Shown here in pieces: positions 6,653 through 17,095 of a stretch of DNA of 64,000 bases. Made by a program: the position numbers and the translations under genes. The stretch comes from Candidatus Binatia bacterium (lineage in GTDB: Bacteria > Desulfobacterota > Binatia > UBA9968). Each line of letters opens with the position of its first letter. Within the stretch, counting starts at the first letter, position 1. The notes below the pieces were generated by a model. The model had not been told where the DNA came from. It worked only from the letters and a program-made list of their open reading frames with translations, and did no database searches. The DNA lies in NCBI GenBank assembly GCA_036504975.1, contig DASXUF010000052.1, positions 1-64,000 of the forward strand, read 5' to 3'.

Positions 6653-8635
6653 ATGAAGTTCGATATGCCGTCTTCAAAACCAGGCCTGATTTCGATCGAA
6701 GATTTGAGCGACCGCGAGATCGAAGAGATTTTCGCCCTGGCCGATACGATGCTGCCCGAGAACCGGAACCCTTCCGAGGCGCGCGCGCTCGGCGGCAAGA
6801 TCATGGCGACGCTCTTTTATGAGCCGAGCACGAGAACGCGGCTTTCTTTCGAATCGGCGATGCAGCGGCTCGGCGGCTCGGTGATCAGTTGCCCGGACAT
6901 GAAAAGCTCCTCGGCCGCCAAGGGCGAGACCATCGCCGACACCGCGAGGGTCGTTTCCAGTTATGCCGATGTCTTGGTCGTACGCCATTACTGGGACGGC
7001 GCGGCGCAAGCGATGGCGGAGTATGCGAGCGTTCCCGTGATCAACGCCGGCGACGGCAGCCACGAGCATCCGACGCAAACGCTCGGCGACCTCTATACGC
7101 TCAAGAAAGAAAAGGGCGATTTGAAGGGGCTGACGGTCGTGATCTGCGGCGATTTGAAGCACGGCCGGACCATTCATTCTCTGGTCTACGCGCTGGCGCG
7201 CTTCGGCGTGAACGTAGTGACGCTGGCCGCGGGCGGCATGGCGCTGCCGCAATACGTGATCGAAAAACTCGAACGGGAGCAGCACTACAACTTGACTCCG
7301 GTCGCTTCGGACGACCTGCAGGCGGCGATGGCGGAGACCGACGCCATCTATCTCACCCCTGACCAGCCGCACCAGCTCGCGCTTTTCACTCAGGTGGATC
7401 AGGACATCCAGGGCCGGATCAAGAGCATGGCCGCGGGACTCAAATTCGACGCATTCTATGTCACGCGCAAACAAAAAGAGCGCATGAAGCAGGGAAACGG
7501 CGGCGAAGCCGGGGGCTATCCAAGCCTCGGCGAAGGTTTTCTCAAGGAGCGGCGCTTCAAGGATACCGTGGTGATGCACCCGCTGCCGCGGGTCGATGAG
7601 CTGTCGCCGGAAATCGATAAGGATCGCAGGGGAATCTACTTCAAGCAGGCGGCTTATGGGGTGCCGATTCGGATGGCGCTGCTCAAGTTCCTGCTGGGGC
7701 CGTCAGCCCCGGCGCGGAGCCGCGCGCCGGAGAAAAAGCGGCTGCTGTACGAAAGCCCCGAAGCGATCGGCCCTCAATGCGCCAACGCCAATTGCGTGAC
7801 GCGAACCGAGAGCCTTTCGGCGCGCCCGAGCTTCGAGCTGTTGTTTTCCGGTCCCGGGGGCGCTCTGATTTTGCGCTGCTCTTACTGCAATCATCAGCTC
7901 AGGGTCGAGTACGTGGGTCACACGAGCTCGCGGCGCTATTGTCCCTACGATTTTTCGCTCGACGAGACGTTCTCCGGCTGGCTCAAGCGCGGCGAGCTGG
8001 CGATCTTCGACTCCATCAAGCAGGCCGAGGAGCTGGGCTACGAGCCGTACAAGAGCGGGCCGCAGCGCAACATTCTCGGCGAAGAGGAGATTCGCGGCGC
8101 GATTCAAAGAATGGCCGAGCAGATTTTCAACGAGAGCGAAGATTCCGAGCGCCTGGTCCTTCTCGGCGTCAAGACCAAGGGAGCGGTTCTCGCCCGGCGC
8201 ATCGCCGATGAGATAGAAAAATCCCGGCGGCGCAAAGTCGAGGTCGCCGAGATCGAGATTTTCGGCAGCGATGAAGGCATTCACAGAATTTGCGAGCCGG
8301 GCGCGGAGGCGGAGCCGCTCGCCCTCAAGGATCGTCCCGTCGTCATCGTGGACGACGTCATTTATACCGGGCGCACGGCCAAAAGCGCCCTCAGCATCAT
8401 CTTTAAAGCCGGCCGGCCCAGATCCGTGCGTCTGGCGGTGCTGGTGGACCGCGGCCACCGTGAAGTGCCGGTCAAGCCGAACTACGTGGGAAAGCACATT
8501 CCGAGTTCCGAAAAGGAGAGGGTGCGCGTCAAGCTGCGCGAGGTGGAGCAGGACGAGCGCGATAAAGTCGTGATCTATTCGATCATCGGACTGAATGAAA
8601 GCCGGCAGCAGCCGGCGGCCGGTGGTCAGCCATGA
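6653..8635 (+). CDS. pyrB: aspartate carbamoyltransferase fused to a PyrI-like zinc domain and a PyrR domain
   Basis: The frame encodes 660 residues, about twice a normal PyrB. Residues 1-350 are the catalytic chain: EPSTRTR (57-63), the 80s-loop SSSAAKGET with K90, HEHPTQ (137-142) and HPLPR (309-313). Residues 365-430 carry C376-x4-C381 and C409-x2-C412, the spacing of the PyrI zinc domain (CANANC, then [10 protein letters not shown]). Residues 471-645 are a complete PyrR domain with PRPP loop [11 protein letters not shown] (566-574) and [19 protein letters not shown]. There is no break in frame or composition at the junctions. It follows pyrR by 15 bases and overlaps carA by 4. The first step of pyrimidine synthesis may be physically coupled to PRPP/UMP sensing; this is inference. 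Confidence 0.9.
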   Translation: MKFDMPSSKPGLISIEDLSDREIEEIFALADTMLPENRNPSEARALGGKIMATLFYEPSTRTRLSFESAMQRLGGSVISCPDMKSSSAAKGETIADTARVVSSYADVLVVRHYWDGAAQAMAEYASVPVINAGDGSHEHPTQTLGDLYTLKKEKGDLKGLTVVICGDLKHGRTIHSLVYALARFGVNVVTLAAGGMALPQYVIEKLEREQHYNLTPVASDDLQAAMAETDAIYLTPDQPHQLALFTQVDQDIQGRIKSMAAGLKFDAFYVTRKQKERMKQGNGGEAGGYPSLGEGFLKERRFKDTVVMHPLPRVDELSPEIDKDRRGIYFKQAAYGVPIRMALLKFLLGPSAPARSRAPEKKRLLYESPEAIGPQCANANCVTRTESLSARPSFELLFSGPGGALILRCSYCNHQLRVEYVGHTSSRRYCPYDFSLDETFSGWLKRGELAIFDSIKQAEELGYEPYKSGPQRNILGEEEIRGAIQRMAEQIFNESEDSERLVLLGVKTKGAVLARRIADEIEKSRRRKVEVAEIEIFGSDEGIHRICEPGAEAEPLALKDRPVVIVDDVIYTGRTAKSALSIIFKAGRPRSVRLAVLVDRGHREVPVKPNYVGKHIPSSEKERVRVKLREVEQDERDKVVIYSIIGLNESRQQPAAGGQP

Positions 8636-9801
8636 AGGCGATCCTGGCGCTGGCAGACGAAACGTTTTACCTCGGCCGCTCCTTCGGCGCCGAAGGGGAA
8701 GCGATCGGCGAGGTCGTGTTCAACACCAGCATGACCGGTTACCAGGAGATCCTGACCGATCCTTCCTACGAAGGGCAATTGGTGGCGATGACTTATCCCG
8801 AGATCGGCAACGTCGGCGTCAACCCGGAAGACGTGGAGTCGCTGAAGCCGTACGTCAAAGGCTTCATCGTCAAGGAGTATTGCGCGTTACCCAGCAATTG
8901 GCGCGCGACCCAGCCGCTCGGCGAATACATGAAAGAGCACGGCATCGTCGGCATCGAGGGAATCGACACCCGGTCTCTGGTTCGCCGCCTGAGGGATCAT
9001 GGATCGCAGGAGGCGATCATTTCGACGCGGAGCGATAATCCCGCAGAGCTGATCGCGAAAGCGAAAGCGTCGCCGGGCCTGGTCGGGAGAGATCTGGTCA
9101 AAGAGGTTAGCTGTTGGGAAAGCTACGATTGGGACGAGGGAGGCTGGGAGCTGGGAACCGGGTACAGGAAAAGAATAGAGGCGGACGGCGCAAAGAAACC
9201 GCGCAAGACCAAAACGGCAAGCTTCGAGCAGCCGCGATTTTCGGTCGTCGCCTACGACTACGGCATCAAGCGGAATATCTTGCGCGGCCTCGCCGAGTCG
9301 GGCTGCACGGTGAAAGTCGTTCCGGCCGGAACTGCAGCCGAGGACGTTCTGGCGCTCAATCCGAATGGCATTTTTCTCTCGAATGGGCCGGGAGATCCCG
9401 ACGCGGTCCCATACGCGAAGGAAAACGTCCGGAAGCTCATCGGAAAAAAGCCGATCTTCGGCATCTGTCTCGGCCACCAGATCCTCGGCCTGGCGCTCGG
9501 CGGAAAGACTTACAAGTTAAAATTCGGCCATCACGGCGGCAATCAGCCGGTGATGGATTTGACCACGCGCAAAGTCGAGATCACGACGCAGAACCACGGC
9601 TTCGCCGTGGACGCCGACTCGCTCAAGGACGCCGCCGTCGTGACGCATCTCAACTTGAACGACCACACCGTCGAAGGCCTGGCGCACCGCGAGCTGCCGA
9701 TCTTCTCCGTCCAGTATCATCCGGAATCTTCTCCCGGCCCGCACGACGCGCGCTATCTGTTCAAGCGTTTCGTCGAGATGATGGAGAAGCAGGGGCAGTG
9801 A
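8632..9801 (+). CDS. carA: carbamoyl-phosphate synthase, small (glutaminase) subunit
   Basis: The 389 residues comprise the CPSase small-chain N-domain ([26 protein letters not shown]) and a class I glutamine amidotransferase domain. The nucleophile is C279 in [10 protein letters not shown], with H363 and E365 in [10 protein letters not shown]. It hydrolyses glutamine and passes ammonia to CarB. The ATG overlaps the pyrB stop as ATGA. A lysine-rich insertion near residues 178-200 ([17 protein letters not shown]) joins the two domains and is longer than in E. coli. Its stop overlaps a GTG that starts the first gene of an inserted cassette, so carA and carB are no longer adjacent. Confidence 0.96.
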   Translation: MKAILALADETFYLGRSFGAEGEAIGEVVFNTSMTGYQEILTDPSYEGQLVAMTYPEIGNVGVNPEDVESLKPYVKGFIVKEYCALPSNWRATQPLGEYMKEHGIVGIEGIDTRSLVRRLRDHGSQEAIISTRSDNPAELIAKAKASPGLVGRDLVKEVSCWESYDWDEGGWELGTGYRKRIEADGAKKPRKTKTASFEQPRFSVVAYDYGIKRNILRGLAESGCTVKVVPAGTAAEDVLALNPNGIFLSNGPGDPDAVPYAKENVRKLIGKKPIFGICLGHQILGLALGGKTYKLKFGHHGGNQPVMDLTTRKVEITTQNHGFAVDADSLKDAAVVTHLNLNDHTVEGLAHRELPIFSVQYHPESSPGPHDARYLFKRFVEMMEKQGQ

Positions 9802-10070
9802 AGCTCCAAGAAACGAAGTTAGTCTCCGAACAACTGGCTACTGAGGACCCTTCTGCTATCTGCGCGTGTCAGGAGCCAGGTATTTTCAATTGCGGGATGA
9901 AAGGAATTTTAGCAGGGGAGCCGCAAGACAACGGCTGTCGATATGTCGAACGTTGTGATGCGTGCGAGCGCTTCGATTCTGATGAGGCAGCTTGCGAAGA
10001 GTTTGCGCGTCTTATGGGTGGCCGATGTTGTTATGACCCTGACGAAATAATAGTTTGGTTCCCAGCATGA
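9798..10070 (+). CDS. cysteine-rich small hypothetical protein in the carA-carB insert
   Basis: GTG at 9798 overlaps the carA stop (GTGA). The 90-residue product contains nine cysteines. The C-terminal half, [20 protein letters not shown] and on to [17 protein letters not shown], resembles small proteins found in accessory loci that I cannot name. The cysteines suggest metal binding. It ends ATGA-overlapped with the PLD gene. An alternative start is ATG 9897. Function unknown; operon position suggests it belongs with the nuclease and toxin genes rather than with pyrimidine synthesis. Confidence 0.5.
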   Translation: MKLQETKLVSEQLATEDPSAICACQEPGIFNCGMKGILAGEPQDNGCRYVERCDACERFDSDEAACEEFARLMGGRCCYDPDEIIVWFPA

Positions 10071-10969
10071 ACGAGACGGTCACACACGCAACTATACTGA
10101 GAAGTCTTTGGACAGAAAGTTTGCAGGGGCTTCTTTCGCAAGTCGAGGATAACCTCATGCTGGTGTCACCGTTCGTTAAGCTCTCAAAGGCAGGGGAAAT
10201 ATTAGCTGAACTAAGCCACCGAGGAGTTCAAAACAAGGTGCGGCTTGTAATGCTCACCGACCTACGTCCCGAATGCGCTCTAAGCGGATCGCTGGACTTA
10301 GAAGCGTTGATTGCGCTCGGACATGGAATTCCGAATTTTCTCTTAACACATCTACCAAGTCTTCATGCGAAAGTTTACATCGCGGACCAGAAGGCAGCTA
10401 TTGTGACGTCCGGTAATCTAACTGATTCAGGTGTGAGTGGAAATATTGAGTACGGAGTGGCTTTCAGCGATAAAAGCGTGGTCACTCAAATACGCGAGGA
10501 TTTTGAGCAGTACTCGTTACTAGGGGCGAAGGTGTCATCCACAGAGATCGAAGCGCTACTGGATGAAGTGAGAGAACTTAAAGAACTTTATCAGAAGGCC
10601 GAGCAAGGAATACGCGTTCGAGCCAGACTGGCCTTTAAACGGAAACTCCAAGCGACGCATTTACAGCTTCTCCGACACCGCGCAAAAGGGAAAACAACAC
10701 ACGCTATATTTTCCCAGACAATTCTATTTCTGCTCGCAAAAGGACCGCTACGAACAACTGAAATTCATCCTCTGATCCAAAGGCTGCATCCTGACATTTG
10801 TGACGACTCCATTGATCGTGTGATCGATGGCGTGAGCTTTGGCAAGAAGTGGAAGCGCCACGTAAGAACTGCACAGCAGTTCCTAAAAAGAGAGGGCAAG
10901 ATCGGATACGGCGGAGAACGGTGGCATCTCATGTCCAATGAACCGGAGGCCAAGAATGGCAAAGTCTGA
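10067..10969 (+). CDS. phospholipase D-like (HKD) nuclease-type protein
   Basis: The start at 10067 overlaps the previous stop. In 300 residues there is one HKD-type motif: SLHAKVYIAD (H100, K102, D107) followed by VTSGNLTDSGVSGNIEYG (S115, N117). Single-motif PLD proteins work as dimers and include the Nuc nuclease and the BfiI restriction enzyme. The C-terminal half (about 170-300) is helical and basic, ending with a region that looks like a winged-helix (LRTTEIHPLIQRLHPD). DNA binding and cleavage are plausible. A helicase partner, common for such nucleases in defence loci, is not present. Confidence 0.7.
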   Translation: MNETVTHATILRSLWTESLQGLLSQVEDNLMLVSPFVKLSKAGEILAELSHRGVQNKVRLVMLTDLRPECALSGSLDLEALIALGHGIPNFLLTHLPSLHAKVYIADQKAAIVTSGNLTDSGVSGNIEYGVAFSDKSVVTQIREDFEQYSLLGAKVSSTEIEALLDEVRELKELYQKAEQGIRVRARLAFKRKLQATHLQLLRHRAKGKTTHAIFSQTILFLLAKGPLRTTEIHPLIQRLHPDICDDSIDRVIDGVSFGKKWKRHVRTAQQFLKREGKIGYGGERWHLMSNEPEAKNGKV

Positions 10970-11198
10970 AAGGGCTATGAAAAAAGATCTTAAAGAAGCG
11001 AACGCAGAGGTGTTCTATAAAGCCTTCCGTTCTATGGACTCGGCTTCCAGGCGCCGGTTGGCGCTGCGTATCTTAAAAGACGAAGCCCTTCTCGAAGATC
11101 TGTATGATCATTTCCTGATTCAAGAAGCTGAAAAAGAAAAAGGACGCAGCATTCCATGGGAGGAATACCTCGATAAGAGGGACCGACGGACCAGCTGA
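10956..11198 (+). CDS. antitoxin partner of the RelE-like toxin
   Basis: The ATG at 10956 is preceded by GGAGG seven bases upstream, which decides it over the upstream ATG at 10938. The 80-residue product is strongly helical and charged (KDLKEANAEVFYKAFRSMDS, then LALRILKDEALLEDLYDH). It overlaps the end of the PLD gene by 14 bases, and its stop overlaps the toxin start as TGATG. Position and size identify it as the antitoxin; the sequence is not a family I can name with confidence. Confidence 0.65.
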   Translation: MAKSERAMKKDLKEANAEVFYKAFRSMDSASRRRLALRILKDEALLEDLYDHFLIQEAEKEKGRSIPWEEYLDKRDRRTS

Positions 11199-11455
11199 TG
11201 ACGTATCGGCTGTATCTTAGACCGGCAGCTGAGAAGGATTTACAGTGGCTCCCGAGAGAAGTTGCAAGTCGCGTGGAGAGAGCCATCAACCGATTATGTG
11301 ACGAACCTAGACCGAGAGGTTCCAAAAAGCTGTCAGGCTACGAAAATGAATGGCGAGTAAGAGTCGGGGACTATAGGATCTTGTACACCATTGATGATGC
11401 GAAAAAAGAGGTGCGGATCGCTCGCGTAGCTCATCGAAGAGAAGTTTACCGCTAG
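11198..11455 (+). CDS. RelE/ParE superfamily toxin
   Basis: The 85 residues show the full RelE pattern: [60 protein letters not shown] and the C-terminal VAHRREVYR. RelE toxins cut mRNA in the ribosomal A site; the R residues in RVGDYRILY and the tail H-R-R-E-x-Y typical of active toxins are present. The stop TAG lies two bases before the carB start codon, so ribosomes finishing the toxin could reinitiate on carB. Confidence 0.88.
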   Translation: MTYRLYLRPAAEKDLQWLPREVASRVERAINRLCDEPRPRGSKKLSGYENEWRVRVGDYRILYTIDDAKKEVRIARVAHRREVYR

Positions 11456-11457
11456 CC

Positions 11458-14400
11458 ATGCCCAAGCGCAGCGACATTCACTCGATCCTGCTGATCGGCT
11501 CGGGGCCGATCGTGATCGGCCAGGCGTGCGAGTTCGACTACTCCGGCACGCAGGCGTGCAAGGCGCTGAAGGAAGAGGGCTTCCGCGTAGTCCTCGTCAA
11601 CTCCAATCCGGCGACGATCATGACCGATCCGGAATTTGCGGACCGTACTTACATCGAGCCCATCACCGTCGATCTCGTCGAAAAGATCATTCAGAAAGAG
11701 CGGCCGGATGCACTGCTTCCGACCATCGGCGGACAGACCGCGCTCAACATCGCCATCGACCTGGCGGAGCAGGGGATCCTGGAGCGCTACGGCGTCGAGA
11801 TGATCGGCGCGAATCTCGAGGCGATCAAGAAAGCCGAAGACCGCGATCTATTCAAGGAAGCGATGGCGCGGGCCGGTCTCGATCTTCCGCAAAGCGGCTA
11901 CGCCCGCAGCATGGCCGACGCCAACCGAATCCAGAAGCGCCTCAGCTTTCCGGTCATCATCCGTCCCTCGCGCACGCTCGGCGGCAGCGGCGGCAACATC
12001 GCCTACGGCGCGGACGATTTCAAAGAAGTCGTCCAGCGGGGCCTGGACATCTCCCCGGTCCACGAGGTTCTCATCGAAGAGTCCGTGCTCGGCTGGAAAG
12101 AGTTCGAGCTGGAGGTGATGCGCGATCACAAAGACAACGTGGTGATCGTCTGCTCGATCGAGAATTTCGATCCGATGGGCGTGCACACCGGCGACTCGAT
12201 CACGGTCGCTCCCGCGCAAACCCTCACCGATAAAGAGTATCAGATCATGCGCGACGCCGCCCTCCGCGTGATCCGCGAGATCGGCGTAGACACCGGCGGA
12301 TCGAATATTCAGTTTGCCGTCAATCCCGCCGACGGGCGCATGGTCGTGATCGAGATGAACCCGCGGGTCTCGCGCAGCTCGGCGCTGGCGAGCAAGGCGA
12401 CCGGCTTTCCCATCGCCAAGATGGCCGCCAAGCTCGCCGTTGGCTACACGCTGGACGAGATTCCGAACGACATCACGCGCGAGACGCCGGCGTGCTTCGA
12501 GCCGACGATCGACTACGTGGTCGTAAAGATCCCGCGCTTTACTTTCGAGAAATTCCCCCAGGCGCAGGATATCCTCACGCCGCAGATGAAGTCGGTCGGC
12601 GAAGCGATGGCGATCGGCCGCACGTTCAAAGAGTCGCTGCAGAAGGCGATGCGCTCGCTGGAGATCGGCTCTTACGGCTTCGAAGAGAAGCTGGCGCCCG
12701 GAGAAGGCGACCGGGATGAAAAATTGCGCTCGCTCGAAAACAAGCTTCGGGTGCCGAACGCCGACCGCTTGTGGCACTTGGCCGACGCGCTCAGAGTCGG
12801 AATGACGATCGAGAAGATTTACGGCCTCAGCAAAATCGATCCGTGGTTTTTGGACCAACTCCGCCAGATCGTCGCCGCCGAGGAAGAGATCAAAGCCGCG
12901 CGCGGCGAGGGCGGCGCCCTCACGGCCGAATTTTTCCACAGGGTGAAGCAGATGGGCTTTTCCGACCGCAGGCTGGGAAAGCTCCTGGGACGACCGGAGG
13001 AAGATATCCGCGCGCAGAGAACCGAGGCGGACGTGCGCGCCGTATTTCGCGCCGTCGATACCTGCGGCGCTGAGTTCGCAGCCTATACGCCGTACCTTTA
13101 CTCCACCTATGAAGGAGAAGACGAGTCGAACCGGACGCCGAAAAAGAAGATCATGATTCTCGGCGGCGGGCCCAATCGAATCGGCCAAGGCATCGAGTTC
13201 GACTACTGCTGCGTTCACGCGGCGTTCGCCCTCAAGGAAGACGGCTACGAGACCATCATGGTCAACTGCAATCCCGAGACGGTCAGCACCGATTACGACA
13301 CCTCCGACAAGCTCTACTTTGAGCCGCTGACGCTGGAAGACGTGCTCAACATCGTGGAGCGGGAAAATCCCGACGGCGTCATCGTCCAGTTCGGCGGCCA
13401 GACGCCGCTGAAGCTCGCTTTGGCGCTGGAGCGGGCGGGCGTCAAGATCATCGGCACCTCCCCGGACAGCATCGACCTGGCCGAGGACCGCGAGCGCTTC
13501 AAGCAACTCCTCGATCGTCTCGGCTTGAAGCAGCCGATGAGCGGGACGGCGCGCTCGTACGAGGACGCGCTGCAGATCGCCGAGCTGCTCGATTATCCCG
13601 TGCTGGTTCGTCCTTCCTACGTCCTCGGCGGGCGGGCGATGGAGATCGTCTACGACCGGGACACTCTCAAACGTTACATGACGCACGCGGTCGCGGCGTC
13701 TCCCGAGCATCCCGTTCTGATCGACAAATTTTTGGACGACGCGATCGAGCTGGACGTGGATGCGCTGGCCGACGGCGAGCGCGTCGTGATCGGCGGCATC
13801 ATGGAGCACATCGAGCGCGCCGGCGTCCACTCCGGCGACAGCGCCTGCAGCCTGCCGCCGAAGTCGATTTCGCCCGCGATCCAGCAGGAGATCCGCCGGC
13901 AAGCTTCGGCTCTGGCGGTGGCGCTCAACGTCCGCGGCTTGATGAACGTGCAATTCGCCGTCAAGGGCCAGGACATCTACGTTCTCGAAGTCAACCCCCG
14001 CGCCTCGCGCACGGTGCCGTTCGTGAGCAAGGCGACCGGCGTCCCGCTGGCAAAAATCGCCGCGCGCATCATGGTCGGTAAAAGACTCGACGCGCTGGCC
14101 GCCGAAGTCCTGCCGCGACATATCTCGGTGAAAGAATCGGTTTTCCCGTTCAATAAATTTCCCGGCGTCGATACCCTGCTCGGGCCGGAGATGAAGTCCA
14201 CAGGAGAGGTCATGGGAATCGATGCGTCTTTCGGGCTCGCGTACGCAAAAGCGCAGCTCGGCAGCGGCACCCGGCTGCCGCGCGGCGGCAAAGTCTTCAT
14301 CAGCGTGCGCGACGAAGACAAGGAGCCGGTCGCCCGGATCGCCGGAAAGCTCCAGCGACTCGGCTTTCGGATTGTCGCTACTCGAGGTACCGCCGCTTAT

Positions 14401-14691
14401 TTTCTGCTGCATGGAATCTCCGCCGAGACCGTCAAAAAAGTTCAGGAAGGGAGCCCGAACATCGCGGAGGCGATCAAAAACGGGGAGATCGCAATGGTGA
14501 TCAATACCCCGATGGACGCGCACTCCCACGCGGATTCGTTCCACCTCAGGCGCAACGCCGTCGATTACCAGGTGCCCTATTTCACCACCATCGCCGGCGC
14601 GGACGCGGCGGCGGAAGGAATCGAATTGCTCAAAGATCGCGAGTTCGACGTCCGCCCGCTGCAGGAATATCTGGCGCCGACTCAAGTATGA
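11458..14691 (+). CDS. carB: carbamoyl-phosphate synthase, large subunit
   Basis: At 1077 residues it is full length. Two homologous halves each hold an ATP-grasp domain. The first starts [20 protein letters not shown] and has [16 protein letters not shown]; the second starts [20 protein letters not shown] and has [16 protein letters not shown]. They are joined by the oligomerisation region (about 400-550). The C-terminus is an MGS-like allosteric domain ([17 protein letters not shown]), where UMP or IMP act in E. coli. It makes carbamoyl phosphate for PyrB. It begins 2 bases after the toxin gene and overlaps recG by 4 bases. An extended, nonstandard linker ([17 protein letters not shown]) is seen near residue 480. 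Confidence 0.97.
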   Translation: MPKRSDIHSILLIGSGPIVIGQACEFDYSGTQACKALKEEGFRVVLVNSNPATIMTDPEFADRTYIEPITVDLVEKIIQKERPDALLPTIGGQTALNIAIDLAEQGILERYGVEMIGANLEAIKKAEDRDLFKEAMARAGLDLPQSGYARSMADANRIQKRLSFPVIIRPSRTLGGSGGNIAYGADDFKEVVQRGLDISPVHEVLIEESVLGWKEFELEVMRDHKDNVVIVCSIENFDPMGVHTGDSITVAPAQTLTDKEYQIMRDAALRVIREIGVDTGGSNIQFAVNPADGRMVVIEMNPRVSRSSALASKATGFPIAKMAAKLAVGYTLDEIPNDITRETPACFEPTIDYVVVKIPRFTFEKFPQAQDILTPQMKSVGEAMAIGRTFKESLQKAMRSLEIGSYGFEEKLAPGEGDRDEKLRSLENKLRVPNADRLWHLADALRVGMTIEKIYGLSKIDPWFLDQLRQIVAAEEEIKAARGEGGALTAEFFHRVKQMGFSDRRLGKLLGRPEEDIRAQRTEADVRAVFRAVDTCGAEFAAYTPYLYSTYEGEDESNRTPKKKIMILGGGPNRIGQGIEFDYCCVHAAFALKEDGYETIMVNCNPETVSTDYDTSDKLYFEPLTLEDVLNIVERENPDGVIVQFGGQTPLKLALALERAGVKIIGTSPDSIDLAEDRERFKQLLDRLGLKQPMSGTARSYEDALQIAELLDYPVLVRPSYVLGGRAMEIVYDRDTLKRYMTHAVAASPEHPVLIDKFLDDAIELDVDALADGERVVIGGIMEHIERAGVHSGDSACSLPPKSISPAIQQEIRRQASALAVALNVRGLMNVQFAVKGQDIYVLEVNPRASRTVPFVSKATGVPLAKIAARIMVGKRLDALAAEVLPRHISVKESVFPFNKFPGVDTLLGPEMKSTGEVMGIDASFGLAYAKAQLGSGTRLPRGGKVFISVRDEDKEPVARIAGKLQRLGFRIVATRGTAAYFLLHGISAETVKKVQEGSPNIAEAIKNGEIAMVINTPMDAHSHADSFHLRRNAVDYQVPYFTTIAGADAAAEGIELLKDREFDVRPLQEYLAPTQV

Positions 14692-16907
14692 AGGATGCGG
14701 GCGGAGGGATGAATCCATCCTCGATGCCTTCTAAGCCCGTCGCGGCTTCACCCAAAGATTGTTTTCGCGCGCTTTTGACCCCGCTGCGCTTTCTCAAGGG
14801 CATCGGCCCGACGCGCGCCGAGCAGCTCGAAGGCCTGGGACTCAAAACCGTCGAGGACCTGCTCTATCACCTGCCGTTTCGCTACGAAGACCGCCGCGCC
14901 ATTCGAAAAATCCGCCAGGCGACGGTAGGACGGGAAGAAACTTTCATCGGCAAGCTCGCCGCCGTGAGCCAGCGCTACGTGCCGAAGATGCGGCGGCGGA
15001 TTCTCACGGCGACGCTCGCCGACGAAACCGGCCTGATCGGGTTGGTGTGGTATCGCGTCCCGCCCTACATGGCGCAGGGGCTGCAGAAAGGCCGGCTCCT
15101 CCTCGTCCACGGAAAAGTCGAGCCGGGAATCGGCGCGCAAAAGAAAATCGTCCACCCCGAATTCGAAGCGCTCGACCCCGAGGATCAGGGAGACAAGGAA
15201 AAAGTCCTGCCGATTTATTTGCGTCCCGCCGGCATCCCGCTCCGGACGATGCGCCGGTGGATGATCGAGGCCCTGGAGAAATACGCCGGCTATTTGCCGG
15301 GATTCCTGCCCGACTCGCTGGTCAAAAAACAAGGCCTGGTCGATCTCACGCGCGCGATGCGCGAGGTTCATCGGCCGGAAAAAACCGCCGACCTCGCCGC
15401 TCTGAACGGCTTCGCCTCGGCCGCCCACCGGGCGATCGTCTTCGATGAGTTCTTTTACCTCCAGCTCGGACTCGCGCTCAGGCGCAAACGCCGCGCGGCG
15501 GAGAACGGGATCGCGTTCGGCGGCGAGAAAAAGACGCTGACGCGGAAAATGTGGGAGATGCTTCCCTTCGCCTTGACCCGTGCACAGGAAAAAGTGCTGC
15601 GGGAGATTTCCCTCGACATGGCCGCGGCGCGGCCGATGCAACGGCTCTTGCAGGGCGACGTCGGCTCGGGCAAGACGATCGTCGGCTGGTTCGCGGCGCT
15701 GCGTGCGATCGAGAACGGCTTTCAGGCGCTGTGGATGGCGCCGACCGAGCTTTTGGCCGAGCAGCACTATCTCAATCTCAAGGGCTTTGCGGAGCGGCTC
15801 GGCGTTTCGGCCGCGTTGCTCACCGGCTCGCTCGCGGCCAGAGCCAAGTCGGAGATCGTCGACAAAATGAAAACCGGCGCGATCCATTTCGTCGTCGGGA
15901 CGCACGCGCTGATTCAGGAAGAAATTCAAGTCCCGCGCCTGGGTCTCGGCATCATTGACGAGCAGCACCGCTTCGGCGTGATGCAGCGGATGGCGCTCCA
16001 GCGGCTCGCCGCGTGCCGCGGCGCCGATCGCTCTTCAGCGGTGAGCTCGGTCGAACCCCAGCCGGACATTCTTTTGATGAGCGCGACGCCGATTCCGCGC
16101 AGCCTGGCGATGGTGCTCTACGGCGATCTCGAAGTCTCGTCGCTGAACGAAATGCCTCCGGGCCGGACTCCGGTCGAGACGCGGCTGGTGCGCGAATCGC
16201 AGCGCGCGAGACTTTACGACCTGGTGCGCGCCGAGATTCAACAGGGGCGCCAGGCCTACGTCGTCTACCCGCTGGTCGAAGCCTCCGAGCGCCTGCCGGT
16301 CCGGGACGCCACGGGGATGGCGCAGGAGCTGTCTCAGGAGGCGTTCAAGGAATTTCGCGTCGGCTTGCTTCACGGACGCATGTCGGGCGGCGAGAAGGAT
16401 GAGGTCATGCGCCGCTTCAAAGACGGCGCGCTCGAAATTCTCGTCGCGACGACCGTGATCGAAGTCGGCATCGACGTTCCCAACGCGACGATCATGGTGG
16501 TCGAGCATGCCGAGCGCTTCGGCTTGTCCCAACTGCATCAACTGCGCGGCAGAGTCGGCAGGGGCCGGCACCGCTCGCAATGCCTGTTGGTTTATTACGG
16601 ATCGAACCGTTCGGAGGCCCTCGCGCGGCTGCGTGTTATGGAAAAGGAGCACGATGGATTCAAAATCGCGGAAGCCGATCTTCGGCTCCGCGGTCCGGGC
16701 GAAATGCTCGGCACGCGTCAGGCGGGGCTGGCGGACTTTCGGCTGGCTAACCTACTGCGCGACGCGAGTGTGTTGTTAGATGCGCGTCAGGAGGCGCTCG
16801 CCTGGCTCGAGACCGACCCGCATCTCGCGCGGCCGGAGTCGCGCGCGCTGAAAGCGGTGCTCAAACACCGCTGGGGCGGCCGGTTGGAACTAGGAAGCAT
16901 AGGGTGA
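14688..16907 (+). CDS. recG: ATP-dependent DNA helicase RecG
   Basis: The 739 residues begin with a short extension and then the RecG wedge domain ([29 protein letters not shown]). Helicase motifs follow: Walker A GDVGSGKT at about 325, DEQH box IIDEQHRFG at about 422, [14 protein letters not shown] at about 465, and motif [11 protein letters not shown] near 620. The C-terminal RecG segment [18 protein letters not shown] is intact. RecG remodels stalled forks and branched DNA. A non-conserved stretch ([15 protein letters not shown]) sits between motifs II and III. The start at 14688 overlaps the carB stop; ATG 14709 is an alternative. Confidence 0.95.
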   Translation: MKDAGGGMNPSSMPSKPVAASPKDCFRALLTPLRFLKGIGPTRAEQLEGLGLKTVEDLLYHLPFRYEDRRAIRKIRQATVGREETFIGKLAAVSQRYVPKMRRRILTATLADETGLIGLVWYRVPPYMAQGLQKGRLLLVHGKVEPGIGAQKKIVHPEFEALDPEDQGDKEKVLPIYLRPAGIPLRTMRRWMIEALEKYAGYLPGFLPDSLVKKQGLVDLTRAMREVHRPEKTADLAALNGFASAAHRAIVFDEFFYLQLGLALRRKRRAAENGIAFGGEKKTLTRKMWEMLPFALTRAQEKVLREISLDMAAARPMQRLLQGDVGSGKTIVGWFAALRAIENGFQALWMAPTELLAEQHYLNLKGFAERLGVSAALLTGSLAARAKSEIVDKMKTGAIHFVVGTHALIQEEIQVPRLGLGIIDEQHRFGVMQRMALQRLAACRGADRSSAVSSVEPQPDILLMSATPIPRSLAMVLYGDLEVSSLNEMPPGRTPVETRLVRESQRARLYDLVRAEIQQGRQAYVVYPLVEASERLPVRDATGMAQELSQEAFKEFRVGLLHGRMSGGEKDEVMRRFKDGALEILVATTVIEVGIDVPNATIMVVEHAERFGLSQLHQLRGRVGRGRHRSQCLLVYYGSNRSEALARLRVMEKEHDGFKIAEADLRLRGPGEMLGTRQAGLADFRLANLLRDASVLLDARQEALAWLETDPHLARPESRALKAVLKHRWGGRLELGSIG

Positions 16908-16931
16908 ACGGGCACGAGGCGGGCGGTTGTA

Positions 16932-16960
16932 GGGGCAGGCCCCTGTGCCTGCCCCTTTTT
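16932..16960 (+). terminator. intrinsic terminator after recG
   Basis: A nine-base perfect stem GGGGCAGGC (16932-16940) with GCCTGCCCC (16947-16955), six-base loop, then TTTTT. A second inverted repeat follows at once, GGGCGACC (16963-16970) with GGTCGCCC (16977-16984). The pair looks like a dispersed repeat that serves as the operon terminator. Confidence 0.65.
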
Positions 16961-17095
16961 CCGGGCGACCACGGGGGGTCGCCCCTACGCAATTTTGTTA
17001 AATTGAATCAATAGCTGCCGCCTCTCTCGTTTGCGAACGACGTGCGTATAGCTTAAAATCAAGACGGACTTTCAATCGATTGAGAGGGAAAAAGA

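Noticed and set aside
6653..8635. Two separate genes (pyrB and a second pyrR) read as one by an error
   Set aside because: The frame is continuous, the linker holds a well-spaced zinc site and no internal start with a ribosome site is seen near residues 350-370; kept as a fusion.
11848..14718. 956-codon open frame on the minus strand opposite carB
   Set aside because: Shadow of codon bias in a GC-rich gene; the product is Arg/Asp/His-rich with no fold signature, while carB is complete on the other strand.
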